The notes beneath the pieces were generated by a model. It did not search any database and had not been told where the DNA came from. It saw nothing but the letters and a program-made list of their open reading frames with translations. A stretch of DNA of 47,624 nt from Paraburkholderia fungorum (GTDB taxonomy: Bacteria > Pseudomonadota > Gammaproteobacteria > Burkholderiales > Burkholderiaceae), in the NCBI RefSeq assembly GCF_003610895.1, contig NZ_MCAS01000043.1, positions 1 through 47,624 of the forward strand. The letters run 5' to 3'. Of this stretch, positions 34,430 through 42,947 are shown one piece after another. Position 1 is the first letter of the stretch. Each line of letters opens with the position of its first letter. Position numbers and translations under genes: made by a program.

Positions 34430-35608
34430 CTATTTGAAGTCCCAGCGCATCTGCTCGGCGATGCCCACCCCGCGCGAAGTCCGCACACACTCGCTCACGT
34501 AATCCGTAAAGGGCAGCGGCTCGAAACCAATCTCGTCGCGCAGGCGGCGGTTGTCGAACGTGTAGTCCAGCTCGGCGAAACCGGCGTACAGACGCAGCGC
34601 ATGCTCGATCAGACGGCCGCTGCCGCAACGGTCCCGGCCCACCACCTCGCTTGCGATCTTGCCGAAGTCGCGCACCCGGCACATTGAGTAGCGGCGGCCC
34701 GAAACGCCGGTGGCTTCGTCCATGGCGCTGATGATCTGGCCAATGGTCGGCGCCTCCGAACCCGCCGACACGTGATACGTATCGAAAGCCAGCGACGGCT
34801 TCACCGCCAGTAACGCGAGCGCACGCGCGCAATCGTCGGCGGATACCACGTCGAGGCGGTTCATTGCCCGTGCCGTGAAGCGCCGCGCGGCGTGCACCAC
34901 ACGAAACACCCAGAAAATGCTTGCCGAAGGAAGCGTACCGAGCACCGTATGACCCACCACGATCGACGGCCGCACCACGACCAGCGGCAAGTGCGGGTAC
35001 GTGCTGCGCAGCAGGCGTTCGACTTCGCGTTTGCTGCGTGTGTACGGCACGAGGTGGCGCGTTTCGCCGTAACCGAACGTCGCTTCCTGCACGTTCGCGC
35101 CGCATTGCGTGCCGCACGCCATTGCCGTGCTCACATGCACGAAGCGCCGCAGCTTTTTGCTGCCGACAAAACGCGACGCAAACCGCAAGGTATCGTGCAC
35201 ATTTGTGTCGAGCACTTGCGGATGCGTCGAGAACGACGCGAGCGCCGCGCAATTGATCACATGCGACGCCTTGGCGAGCCGCGCCAGATCGATTTCCGAA
35301 AATGCGCTGCCAAGTTCGCCGACCATCACGTTGGCTTCCGTGATTCGCCGGGCGCGAGCATGCGGCAGACCACAGCGCACCGCCGAAGCGCGCAGCCGTG
35401 CGAGCGCATCGGCCACGCTGGCGCCGCGCACCAGACACACCATGCGGTCGACCAGACCGGCGTTGATCAAGGTCACCAGCAGATTGCCACCGATAAACCC
35501 GGTCGCACCGGTCAGCAACATGCTGTCGACGCCCATTGCCTGCGCGCGCGCCGACGATATCAGGCTATCCTGCCAGGCGTTGGAAAGAGGGGTTTGCCAT
35601 GCAAACAT
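34430..35608 (-). CDS. SDR-family NAD(P) reductase, thioester-reductase-like
   Basis: A 392-aa extended short-chain dehydrogenase. It has the nucleotide loop TGATGFIG (33-40), active-site Ser160/Thr161 (VHVSTAM) and Tyr189-x3-Lys193 (PYTRSK). The layout resembles NAD_binding_4 proteins (thioester reductase/fatty acyl-CoA reductase domains), here as a stand-alone enzyme without an adenylation or carrier domain. AAGGAG is 6 bp ahead of the ATG at 35608, so the longer frame from 35674 is rejected. The substrate is unknown; an acyl-CoA or a sugar-like ligand is possible. Confidence 0.85.
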   Translation of the reverse strand: MFAWQTPLSNAWQDSLISSARAQAMGVDSMLLTGATGFIGGNLLVTLINAGLVDRMVCLVRGASVADALARLRASAVRCGLPHARARRITEANVMVGELGSAFSEIDLARLAKASHVINCAALASFSTHPQVLDTNVHDTLRFASRFVGSKKLRRFVHVSTAMACGTQCGANVQEATFGYGETRHLVPYTRSKREVERLLRSTYPHLPLVVVRPSIVVGHTVLGTLPSASIFWVFRVVHAARRFTARAMNRLDVVSADDCARALALLAVKPSLAFDTYHVSAGSEAPTIGQIISAMDEATGVSGRRYSMCRVRDFGKIASEVVGRDRCGSGRLIEHALRLYAGFAELDYTFDNRRLRDEIGFEPLPFTDYVSECVRTSRGVGIAEQMRWDFK

Positions 35609-35699
35609 CGCGAGCTCCTTGCAGGGAAGTCTGAGCGTCGGGAAAGTTGATCCGGACAACCGATCAACGGTCACATCAACAGTTGCATCAACACGCGCA

Positions 35700-36473
35700 T
35701 CAGTAGCGATACGTCAGCGCAGTGATCGCGAAGTAGTTGTTCTTCGACTGCACGATCGGGCTGTTCGCCGACGCGCCGAGCAGCCGCGTCACGCCGCCCT
35801 CGGTATGCACCGACCAGCGCGGCGAGAAACTGTAGGTCCACGCTGCCGACACCTTGGCGCTGTCGAAACCGCCTTTCACCGCATACGGCTGAAAGCGGCT
35901 CGCGGCCGCCTGCGCATCGGTGACGCCGAAAAAGGTCTGTGTATAGCGGCCGCTACCGGCATGCACGCTGCCCGTGATGCTGATCTGGTTGTCGACGGTT
36001 TGCAGCACCGGCACAGTCAGATCGACGTGCCCGCTCGTGCCGCGGCTCGTATGCGTGAGCGGCTGATCCAGCGTGATGCTGACGGTCGACGGACCAAACA
36101 GATGCGCGCCGACCTGCACGGACACCATGACCGAACCCGGAATCCGGCCCATGCCCTTCAGGTAGTCGGAGCCAGGCAGATCGGCACGATTGCGGTCGGT
36201 GCGACCGAAGTCATAGCTGAGTGCGGCGGATGCGAACAGCCCGTTGGCGAAGTTGTGTTTGTAGCCGAGGCCGTCCGTCGGGCTCAGAAAGATGCCGTTG
36301 CTGAACTCGGCGGAAATCAGCGGGGCAACAAACGGACGGTAATCGCGGCTGCCCTGATAGCGCGGCGCCACGCCGCCGGCCAGCGAAAACATGTAGAAGT
36401 TCTCGGCGTAAGCCATCGAGGAGCAGGTCAGACCGAACAGTGGAATACACAGATAAGAGAGGCGTTTGCGCAC
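35700..36473 (-). CDS. MipA/OmpV-family outer membrane protein
   Basis: A 257-aa outer-membrane protein with a signal peptide (cleavage after SSMAYA, about residue 23) and a C-terminal beta-signal (ALTYRY). Typical MipA/OmpV features are GGVAPRYQGSRDYR near the N-terminus and alternating beta strands throughout. The start codon is GTG at 36473. Family members have been linked to murein-synthesis scaffolding and to antibiotic or stress response. It is divergent from an OmpR-type two-component system, which suggests that it is a target of that system. Confidence 0.88.
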   Translation of the reverse strand: MRKRLSYLCIPLFGLTCSSMAYAENFYMFSLAGGVAPRYQGSRDYRPFVAPLISAEFSNGIFLSPTDGLGYKHNFANGLFASAALSYDFGRTDRNRADLPGSDYLKGMGRIPGSVMVSVQVGAHLFGPSTVSITLDQPLTHTSRGTSGHVDLTVPVLQTVDNQISITGSVHAGSGRYTQTFFGVTDAQAAASRFQPYAVKGGFDSAKVSAAWTYSFSPRWSVHTEGGVTRLLGASANSPIVQSKNNYFAITALTYRY

Positions 36474-36565
36474 GATCAGGACTTTTTATTTGGGACGGAA
36501 GCCGCAGTCTAGGGACGCCGCCGCGCCACGTCTGTCCTGAAGTTGGGAGAATGTGTGCGCAATTG

Positions 36566-36588
36566 TGTTCAAGTGTTCGCGAATGTTC
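36566..36588 (+). promoter_or_regulatory. three TGTTC direct repeats in the mipA/two-component divergent region
   Basis: TGTTC occurs at 36566-36570, 36574-36578 and 36584-36588, the last two 10 bp apart, one helical turn. OmpR-type regulators bind as tandem dimers to direct repeats at about this spacing. The site lies between the mipA and response-regulator starts and could control both. Confidence 0.45.
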
Positions 36589-36647
36589 GCGGCGTATGCG
36601 GTGGCGGTGCGCGCGGATAGAATCGGCGCCTGATAGTGGAGATCAAT

Positions 36648-37373
36648 ATGAACGACGCCCCCCTTAAAACCAGCGTGCTGCTGATCGAGGACGACGATCG
36701 CCTCGCGCAGTTGATCGGGGAATATCTGAACAGCTACGAATTCAGTGTGACAATCGTGCGGCGCGGCGACACGGCCGTGGCCGCCGTGCGCGAGCACAAA
36801 CCGGCGCTGGTGATTCTCGATCTGATGCTGCCGAACATGGACGGCATGGAGGTCTGCCGGCGCATTCGCAGTTTTTCGCGCGTGCCGGTGCTGATCCTGA
36901 CGGCGCGCGTCGACGTATTCGATCAGATTGCAGGACTGGAAACCGGCGCCGACGACTACGTCGTCAAGCCGATCGAGCCGCGCGTGCTGGTCGCCCGCGC
37001 CCGTGCGCTGTTGCGCCGCGCGCAGCCGGCGGAAAGCGCGGAGCCGTCCACGCAGGACGACACGCTGAGCTTCGGCGAACTGGTGATCGCGCCGCCCGAT
37101 CGCGCTGTGAGCTGGCGCGGCCAGCCGGTCGAACTGAAGACCGCCGAGTACAACCTGCTGCTGATCCTCGCGCGCGCGGCCGGCACCGTGCTGAGCCGCG
37201 ACGATATTCTCAAGCAATTGCGCGGCATTGAATTCGACGGTCTCGACCGTACCGTCGACGCCGGGATCTCCCGGCTGCGCCGGCGTTTCGAAGATGCGTC
37301 ACCCGAGCCGCGCAAAATCAAGACGATCTGGGGTCGCGGCTACCTGTTCAGCCCGTCGGCGTGGGAGGAATAA
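36648..37373 (+). CDS. OmpR-family response regulator (RstA-like)
   Basis: A 241-aa response regulator. The receiver domain has acidic residues 14-16 (LIEDDDR), phospho-acceptor Asp58 (VILDLMLP), Thr85 and Lys107 (YVVKPIEP). The C-terminal winged HTH contains ELKTAEYNLLLILARAAG and the end of the recognition region DRTVDAGISRLRRR. GGAG sits 6 bp ahead of the ATG at 36648, rejecting a GTG four codons upstream. The histidine kinase gene starts on the base after its stop codon. Regulation of mipA is likely from the divergent layout. Confidence 0.93.
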   Translation: MNDAPLKTSVLLIEDDDRLAQLIGEYLNSYEFSVTIVRRGDTAVAAVREHKPALVILDLMLPNMDGMEVCRRIRSFSRVPVLILTARVDVFDQIAGLETGADDYVVKPIEPRVLVARARALLRRAQPAESAEPSTQDDTLSFGELVIAPPDRAVSWRGQPVELKTAEYNLLLILARAAGTVLSRDDILKQLRGIEFDGLDRTVDAGISRLRRRFEDASPEPRKIKTIWGRGYLFSPSAWEE

Positions 37374-38786
37374 ATGCTCCGCTCGCTGATCCGGCTGTAT
37401 CTGATCGTTGTAATCGGTGGCGGCCTCGCCATTGCATTCATCAACACCTCGTTCTCGCAACTGTTCCATGAGCGCGTCACACAAACCGAGCGCGCCGCCG
37501 ACCGTACGTATGCATTCGTACTCGAGGATTACCTGCAACGGCACGCGGGCCCGGAACGCGCCGCCGCGCTCGCGGAACTGGAAAAGCACGGCAGCGAAGG
37601 CTTCAGGTTGATGACGACCGACGAGGCCGCGCCACTGGTCGGCAAGCGCCAACAGCGCGAGTTGCGCGATGGCAAGCTGGTGTTGGACTACGACACCACG
37701 AATTACTACCTGCCTCTGTCGGATGGCACCGTCGTCTATGCACGTCGCGGCGATTCCACCACTGTCGAGATTCAGGCACTCGCGTATGCGTTGCTCGCGC
37801 TTGCCACGCTGTTTTCGGTGGTCGTATGGGTGCACTATCACTGGCGCGATCTGCGCAAGCTCGAAGCCGCGGCGCGCACCTTCGGCTCGGGCGCGCTATC
37901 GACGCGCGTGAAGTTGTCGAGCAAGTCGAACATCTACGACCTGTCGCAACAATTCAACGAAATGGCGCAACGGATCGAAGCGTCGATCCTGCATCAGCGC
38001 GAGATGATGCACGGCATCTCCCACGAACTGAAGACGCCGCTCGCACGGCTCGAATTCGGACTTGCGCTGCTGCAATCGCCGGAGTCGCCCGAGCGGCAGC
38101 GTGAACGGCAGCTGGCGCTGTGCAAGGACGTGCGCGAACTCGACGACCTCGTCACCGAACTGCTGACCTTGAGCCGCCTGGAACAAGGCGACGGGCATCT
38201 GGTGCTGATGCAGGTGTCGGTGGGGGAACTGCTCGACAGCGTGGCCGCGAGCATGTCCAACGATGTCGCCGATCGCTCACTGACGCTTTCGGTCAGCACG
38301 GCGGGCGGGTCCGCCACGGGTAGCGCTGCGGGCACGCCCGCCGCCCGCGCTCCGGTTTCCCGTATGCCGATTACCCGCACGCCCACGTATCATGTCTGCG
38401 ATCCCAAGCTGGTCGCGCGTGCACTGCTGAATCTGCTGCGCAACAGTACCCGCTACGCACGGCAGGCGATTTCGCTGAGCGCGACCGCCAACGCGGCAGG
38501 CGCACTGGTGCTGATCGTCGAGGACGACGGTCCCGGTATTCCGCTTGCAGAGCGCGGGCGCGTATTCGAACCGTTTCACCGGATCGACTCCAGCCGTGAC
38601 CGGCACACCGGCGGCTTCGGCCTCGGCCTCGCGATCGTGCGGCGCGTCGCGCTGGTTCATGGCGGCGACGTCCGGCTCGAAGAAGCGGTATCGGGCGGCG
38701 CACGCTTTGTAATCACCTTGCCCGCGTTACCATTGCCGGTGCCGGTTAAGGAATCCGCGCCGCAAGATGCCGTGCATCGCCGTTAA
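37374..38786 (+). CDS. sensor histidine kinase (RstB-like)
   Basis: A 470-aa membrane sensor kinase. TM1 is at about 5-25, a periplasmic sensor domain of about 110 residues follows, TM2 is at about 136-153, then HAMP, then HisKA with phospho-acceptor His217 (HGISHELKTPLARL). The ATPase domain shows the N box (NLLRNSTRYA), G1 (DDGPGIP) and G2 (GGFGLGLAIV). Between the first strands of the ATPase domain there is an insert of about 25-30 residues rich in Gly, Ala, Thr, Pro and Arg (residues about 308-338). It is immediately adjacent to the response regulator, so the two form one unit. The signal is unknown. Confidence 0.93.
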   Translation: MLRSLIRLYLIVVIGGGLAIAFINTSFSQLFHERVTQTERAADRTYAFVLEDYLQRHAGPERAAALAELEKHGSEGFRLMTTDEAAPLVGKRQQRELRDGKLVLDYDTTNYYLPLSDGTVVYARRGDSTTVEIQALAYALLALATLFSVVVWVHYHWRDLRKLEAAARTFGSGALSTRVKLSSKSNIYDLSQQFNEMAQRIEASILHQREMMHGISHELKTPLARLEFGLALLQSPESPERQRERQLALCKDVRELDDLVTELLTLSRLEQGDGHLVLMQVSVGELLDSVAASMSNDVADRSLTLSVSTAGGSATGSAAGTPAARAPVSRMPITRTPTYHVCDPKLVARALLNLLRNSTRYARQAISLSATANAAGALVLIVEDDGPGIPLAERGRVFEPFHRIDSSRDRHTGGFGLGLAIVRRVALVHGGDVRLEEAVSGGARFVITLPALPLPVPVKESAPQDAVHRR

Positions 38787-38830
38787 GTCGCGAGCGCCTC
38801 GTTAAAACAACCGAATTCGAAAAACAGCCT

Positions 38831-39766
38831 TTGAAACCCGACACACGCCAACACCTGCGCGCCAATCTGCTGATGCTGGTCGCGGCCATGATCTGGGGCT
38901 CCGCGTTCGTCGCGCAACGTCTGAGCCTCGATACGATCGGACCGTTTCTGTTTACCGGACTGCGTTTCCTGCTCGGCGCGCTGGTCGTGTTGACCATGAT
39001 CGTTTGCGTGCGGCGCTCCGCACTGGCGGAATTGTCAAAGCGCGCCCCCGGCGGCGCACGCGAACTGCTCGGTGCCGGTGTACTGCTCGGCGTCGTGCTA
39101 TCCGCGTCGATTTCATTGCAGCAGATCGGCCTGCAATACACCAAGGTCGCCAACGCCGGCTTCATCAGTTCGCTGTATGTGGTGCTCGTGCCGCTGCTCG
39201 GCGTGCTATTTCGTCATCGAACGGGATTCGGCACATGGCTCGGTGCAACGCTGGCAACCATCGGCATGTACTTTCTGAGCGTGAACGAACACTTCTCGAT
39301 CCTGTATGGCGACTGGTATCAGCTTGCCGGCGCGTTGGTGATTTCTGTCCAGATGATGCTGGTCGGCCGCTTCGCGCTCCGGCACGACACCCTGATGCTG
39401 GCGCTCGTGCAGTTCGTGACGTGCGGGGCGGTGTGTCTGGCCGTCGGCCTCGTGATCGAGCCGATCAGTCTTGCGGTGATCGAGCGCGCCGCGCCGACGA
39501 TTCTGTACGGCGGTGCGCTGTCGGTGGGCATCGCCTATACGATTCAGGTGGTTGCGCAAAAACACGCGGCGCCCTCGCATGCCGCGGTGATTTTCAGCAT
39601 GGAAGGCGTGTTCGCCGCCTTCGCCGGCTGGCTGGTACTCGGTGAAACATTGTCAGCGCGCGCGCTGTTCGGATGCGCGCTCATGCTCACCGGCTTGATC
39701 GTGTGCCAGGTGATGCCCGCCCGGCGCCCTACAAGCGAACGTGATCGCTTGCCTCACGAAGCGTGA
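38831..39766 (+). CDS. EamA/DMT-family transporter
   Basis: A protein of about 311 aa with ten predicted membrane helices in two EamA repeats. The first helix reads LLMLVAAMIWGSAFVAQRL and the second repeat ends around SMEGVFAAFAGWLVLGE. The frame opens at a TTG (38831) that gives a complete N-terminus; the first ATG is at 38873, inside helix 1, so TTG is preferred although no good ribosome site precedes either. The substrate is unknown. Its end overlaps the end of rtcR by 13 bp, tail to tail, so transcription of the two genes may interfere. Confidence 0.85.
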   Translation: MKPDTRQHLRANLLMLVAAMIWGSAFVAQRLSLDTIGPFLFTGLRFLLGALVVLTMIVCVRRSALAELSKRAPGGARELLGAGVLLGVVLSASISLQQIGLQYTKVANAGFISSLYVVLVPLLGVLFRHRTGFGTWLGATLATIGMYFLSVNEHFSILYGDWYQLAGALVISVQMMLVGRFALRHDTLMLALVQFVTCGAVCLAVGLVIEPISLAVIERAAPTILYGGALSVGIAYTIQVVAQKHAAPSHAAVIFSMEGVFAAFAGWLVLGETLSARALFGCALMLTGLIVCQVMPARRPTSERDRLPHEA

Positions 39767-41358
39767 GGCGGCAGCCAGTCGCCCCATTCCACGCCGAAGC
39801 GTGCGAGGTATTTACGCAGGCGGTCGGCGTCGTTCGGCTGCTTCCTGGATTGCCGCGACACCGCAAAGAGCGTGCGCCCCGCTTCCGACAGACTTGCCGA
39901 CGCCTGGCAAACCTCCAGCACACGCTGGAGTTGCAAACGGTCGAACAGGTCGTAGTCGTCAGCGCGTGCGCCGAGCGTGCGTGATACCAGATCACTATCA
40001 ACACCGTCAGGCGGCGGCGCCCACGTTCGCTGCAACCGCTCGATTTCCTGTCCCGCGTTGTCTTCCGTGATACGCCCGGCGTCCGCCAGCGTCGCCATTC
40101 GCGTCACCGAGGCCGACAACTCGCGGAAATTGCCGGTCCACGCCGCCTTCGCGGAAGTGGCGAACGACAGATAGCGGCGCCGTGCTTCGACATTGAAACG
40201 CACCAACTCGCCCTGCTCCCGGCCGAAGCGATCGAGCTCGAATTCGAGATTCGGCTCGATATCCTCGATGCGCCCGGCCAGGCCCGGCAGATGGTAGGTC
40301 CAAAGGTTGATCCGCGCGTACAGGTCTTCGCGGAAGACGCCCTGCGCGACCATTGTCCGCAGATCTCGGTGCGTACCGGCGATCAGTTGAAAATCGCTGG
40401 TCACTTCCGTATCGGCGCCGACGGGCAGAAAGCGTTTCTCCTCCACGGCCTTCAGCAGCATTGCCTGCTCATCCATGCCGAGCTCACCGATTTCGTCGAG
40501 AAACAGCAGCCCATGATCAGCCGCGCGCAGCAAACCGCCGCGCGCGCTTTGCGCGCCGGTGAAAGCGCCTTTGACGTGGCCGAATAGTGTCGACATCGCC
40601 GAATCCCCTCGCAAGGTCGCGCAGTTCACTTCGATAAACGGCCCGCCCAGTCGATGCCGATTGCGCTTAAGTTCATAGACGCGCCTCGCAAGGAACGACT
40701 TGCCCGCGCCGGTCGGGCCGATCAATAGAATCGGCGCGCGCGAGCGGATCGCGACACGCTCGATCTGATCGATCAAGGCGTTGAACTGCGGATTGCGCGT
40801 GGCAATACCGGCCTTGAGAAACGACACGGTGTCCTCGCGCTCGCGGGTGAAGCGCTGGGCGATGCGGTTGTAGCGAGACAGATCCAGATCGATGACCGAC
40901 ACCTTGCCAGGCCCGCTCCTGCCCTCGTCGGTTTGCTGCGGCGGGGCGGTTTGCACGAGGCTCGCCGGCAGATAGCGCGCCTCGGTCAGCAGAAACCAGC
41001 AGATCTGCGCGACGTGTGTGCCGGTGGTGATGTGGACGAGATATTCCTCGTTGTCGGTATCGAACGTGTAGCCACGCGCGAAATCATGCAGCGACGCGTA
41101 GACTTCTTCGAAATCCCACGGATCGTGGGTGGCGATAGCGGTCAGCCGCACTTCGGTGAGCGGTGAAACACCGGCGAGATCGTTCTTCACGCGATTGGCG
41201 AGCGATTCGTATCCCGGCGAATGCAGCAACTCGAGACGGTCGATCGGCATGCCCGGCTGCTCGCAGAGACTGATGGTGGGCCGCCAGCGTTGCCAGCGCC
41301 GCGCGCCGCCCTGGTCCAACACCGTGCCGAGAAAACCGATAGCGACGCGTTTTTTCAT
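39754..41358 (-). CDS. rtcR: RtcR, sigma54-dependent activator of RNA repair genes
   Basis: A 534-aa bacterial enhancer-binding protein. Residues 1 to about 180 are the RtcR/CARF-type ligand-sensing domain; the AAA+ domain has Walker A GPTGAGKS (214-221), the sigma54-contact loop GAFTGA (264-269) and Walker B LLFLDEI (284-290). A DNA-binding region follows at the C-terminus. In studied bacteria RtcR is switched on by RNA ends arising from damage and drives the rtc operon. It is divergent from rtcB, with a sigma54-type promoter between. The start at 41358 (MKKRVAIGFLG) is the conserved one; the frame is open to 41397. Confidence 0.95.
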   Translation of the reverse strand: MKKRVAIGFLGTVLDQGGARRWQRWRPTISLCEQPGMPIDRLELLHSPGYESLANRVKNDLAGVSPLTEVRLTAIATHDPWDFEEVYASLHDFARGYTFDTDNEEYLVHITTGTHVAQICWFLLTEARYLPASLVQTAPPQQTDEGRSGPGKVSVIDLDLSRYNRIAQRFTREREDTVSFLKAGIATRNPQFNALIDQIERVAIRSRAPILLIGPTGAGKSFLARRVYELKRNRHRLGGPFIEVNCATLRGDSAMSTLFGHVKGAFTGAQSARGGLLRAADHGLLFLDEIGELGMDEQAMLLKAVEEKRFLPVGADTEVTSDFQLIAGTHRDLRTMVAQGVFREDLYARINLWTYHLPGLAGRIEDIEPNLEFELDRFGREQGELVRFNVEARRRYLSFATSAKAAWTGNFRELSASVTRMATLADAGRITEDNAGQEIERLQRTWAPPPDGVDSDLVSRTLGARADDYDLFDRLQLQRVLEVCQASASLSEAGRTLFAVSRQSRKQPNDADRLRKYLARFGVEWGDWLPPHAS

Positions 41359-41385
41359 TTTTATCTTTCTGTATAAATCACTAGC

Positions 41386-41470
41386 TGATGATATCAATTA
41401 TTGCCCTGTTCGGGCTGCCATCGAGAAGCACCGAGCTACGGCATGCGCGGCATCTTTATGATTCGCATCA
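41386..41470. promoter_or_regulatory. candidate RtcR upstream activator sites
   Basis: Two TGAT-N(3-4)-ATCA dyads, at 41386-41396 and 41459-41470, lie 114 and 40 bp upstream of the sigma54 promoter element. That is where enhancer-binding proteins usually bind. No published RtcR motif for this genus was available to compare, so this is a positional guess. Confidence 0.3.
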
Positions 41471-41508
41471 GTGACTTACGGCAGAATGATCCGAACGCGC
41501 GACCATGC

Positions 41509-41524
41509 TGGCATGCTCCTCGCA
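41509..41524 (+). promoter_or_regulatory. sigma54-type promoter for rtcB
   Basis: TGGCATGCTCCTCGCA matches the TGGCAC-N5-TTGCA consensus with the essential GG (41510-41511) and GC (41522-41523) exactly 10 bp apart. It lies 105 bp upstream of rtcB and faces it, as expected for an RtcR-controlled gene. Confidence 0.75.
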
Positions 41525-41628
41525 ATACATAGCCCGACTGGGCGTCATAACCGACATACCCAGCCGGGGGCGTGCCGCACCACTGCGTGCTGCAGCCAGT
41601 CAAAAGAAGAACAGGGAAGTAAAGAAAA

Positions 41629-42843
41629 ATGGATTACCAACTGATGGAAGTCGCGGACGGCAAGCCGGTCAAGATGTGGACCGAAGGTGTCGCCATTGAC
41701 GATTTCGCCCGCGACCAACTCGCTTATACGGCCAAGCTGCCATTCATCTTCAAGCATCTGGCCGTGATGCCGGACGTGCACGCAGGCAAAGGCTCCACGA
41801 TCGGCAGCGTGATTCCTACGCTCGGCGCGATCATTCCGGCCGCAGTCGGGGTGGATATCGGCTGCGGCATGATGGCCGCACGCACCACGCTCAAGGCTGC
41901 CGATCTGCCCGATTCGCTGGCGGGTCTGCGTAGCGCGATCGAACGCGCGGTGCCGCACGGCCGCGCGCCGGGTCGCCGCGATCCGGGTGCATGGGGTGAT
42001 CGGCCGCCGCAACCGGTCGACGTCGCGTGGAAGTCGCTTGCTGACGGTTTCAAGCAAATCGTCGACAAGTATCCGAAGCTCGCGCGAACCAACAACTACG
42101 TGCACCTCGGTACGCTCGGCACCGGCAATCACTTCGTGGAAGTGTGCATCGACGAAGCGGACAGCGTGTGGTTCATGCTGCATAGCGGCTCGCGCGGCGT
42201 CGGCAATGCGATCGGCAACCTGTTCATCGAACTGGCGCAAGCGGATATGCGGCAGCACATCGCGAACCTGCCGGACCGCAATCTGGCTTACTTCGAAGAA
42301 GGCAGCGCGCACTACGATGACTACGTCGAAGCGGTCGGATGGGCGCAGAACTACGCACGGCAGAATCGCGAACTGATGATGGGCGCGGTCGTTCGCGCGG
42401 CGCAATCGATCATCGCCAAGCCGTTTTCGCTGGATGAGCACGCGGTGAACTGCCACCACAACTACGTGCAAAAGGAACGCCACTTCGGCACGGACATCCT
42501 CGTGACGCGTAAAGGCGCGGTGTCGGCGCAGAAGGGCCAACTCGGCATCATTCCGGGTTCGATGGGCGCGAAGAGTTTTATCGTACGCGGGCTCGGCAAC
42601 CCGGAAAGCTTCTGCTCATGCAGCCACGGCGCCGGCCGCTCGATGAGCCGTACCGAAGCCAAGCGGCGCTTCTCGGTGGAAGATCAGGTCAAGGCAACGG
42701 CACACGTCGAATGCCGTAAGGATGAAGGCGTGATCGATGAAATTCCGATGGCCTATAAAGACATCGACGCCGTGATGGCAGCGCAGCGCAGTCTCGTCGA
42801 GGTGGTGCACACGCTGCGGCAGGTGGTGTGCGTGAAGGGGTAA
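41629..42843 (+). CDS. rtcB: RtcB RNA-splicing/repair ligase
   Basis: RtcB joins RNA 2',3'-cyclic phosphate or 3'-phosphate ends to 5'-OH ends, using GTP and Mn2+. The 404-aa protein has the metal ligands Asp76/Cys79 (GVDIGCGMM), His168 (GTGNHFVEV) and His185 (HSGSRG), and the His333 that becomes guanylylated (SHGAGRS). Its length fits the E. coli-type family. It is driven by the sigma54-type promoter at 41509. A 104-bp structured spacer separates it from the nucleotidyltransferase. No RNA cyclase (rtcA) follows. Confidence 0.96.
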   Translation: MDYQLMEVADGKPVKMWTEGVAIDDFARDQLAYTAKLPFIFKHLAVMPDVHAGKGSTIGSVIPTLGAIIPAAVGVDIGCGMMAARTTLKAADLPDSLAGLRSAIERAVPHGRAPGRRDPGAWGDRPPQPVDVAWKSLADGFKQIVDKYPKLARTNNYVHLGTLGTGNHFVEVCIDEADSVWFMLHSGSRGVGNAIGNLFIELAQADMRQHIANLPDRNLAYFEEGSAHYDDYVEAVGWAQNYARQNRELMMGAVVRAAQSIIAKPFSLDEHAVNCHHNYVQKERHFGTDILVTRKGAVSAQKGQLGIIPGSMGAKSFIVRGLGNPESFCSCSHGAGRSMSRTEAKRRFSVEDQVKATAHVECRKDEGVIDEIPMAYKDIDAVMAAQRSLVEVVHTLRQVVCVKG

Positions 42844-42858
42844 CAGCGGTAGTAGCAA

Positions 42859-42888
42859 GGCGCGGATCGCCGTTCAGCGATCCGCGCC
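42859..42888 (+). other. 12-bp perfect hairpin in the rtcB-nucleotidyltransferase spacer
   Basis: GGCGCGGATCGC (42859-42870) pairs perfectly with GCGATCCGCGCC (42877-42888) around CGTTCA, followed by a second small stem GCCGG/CCGGC (42892-42904). There is no U tract, so it is not a normal terminator. In the mRNA it would form a stable structure between the two cistrons and may tune read-through or protect an mRNA end. Confidence 0.75.
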
Positions 42889-42947
42889 GATGCCGGACGC
42901 CGGCCACGTCTGCACGCGAAGAACAACAGAATAATCAAAGAACAAAA

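Noticed and set aside
34359..35438. 359-aa minus-strand frame overlapping the SDR gene
   Set aside because: Out-of-frame shadow of the SDR reductase, which has a ribosome site and catalytic residues.
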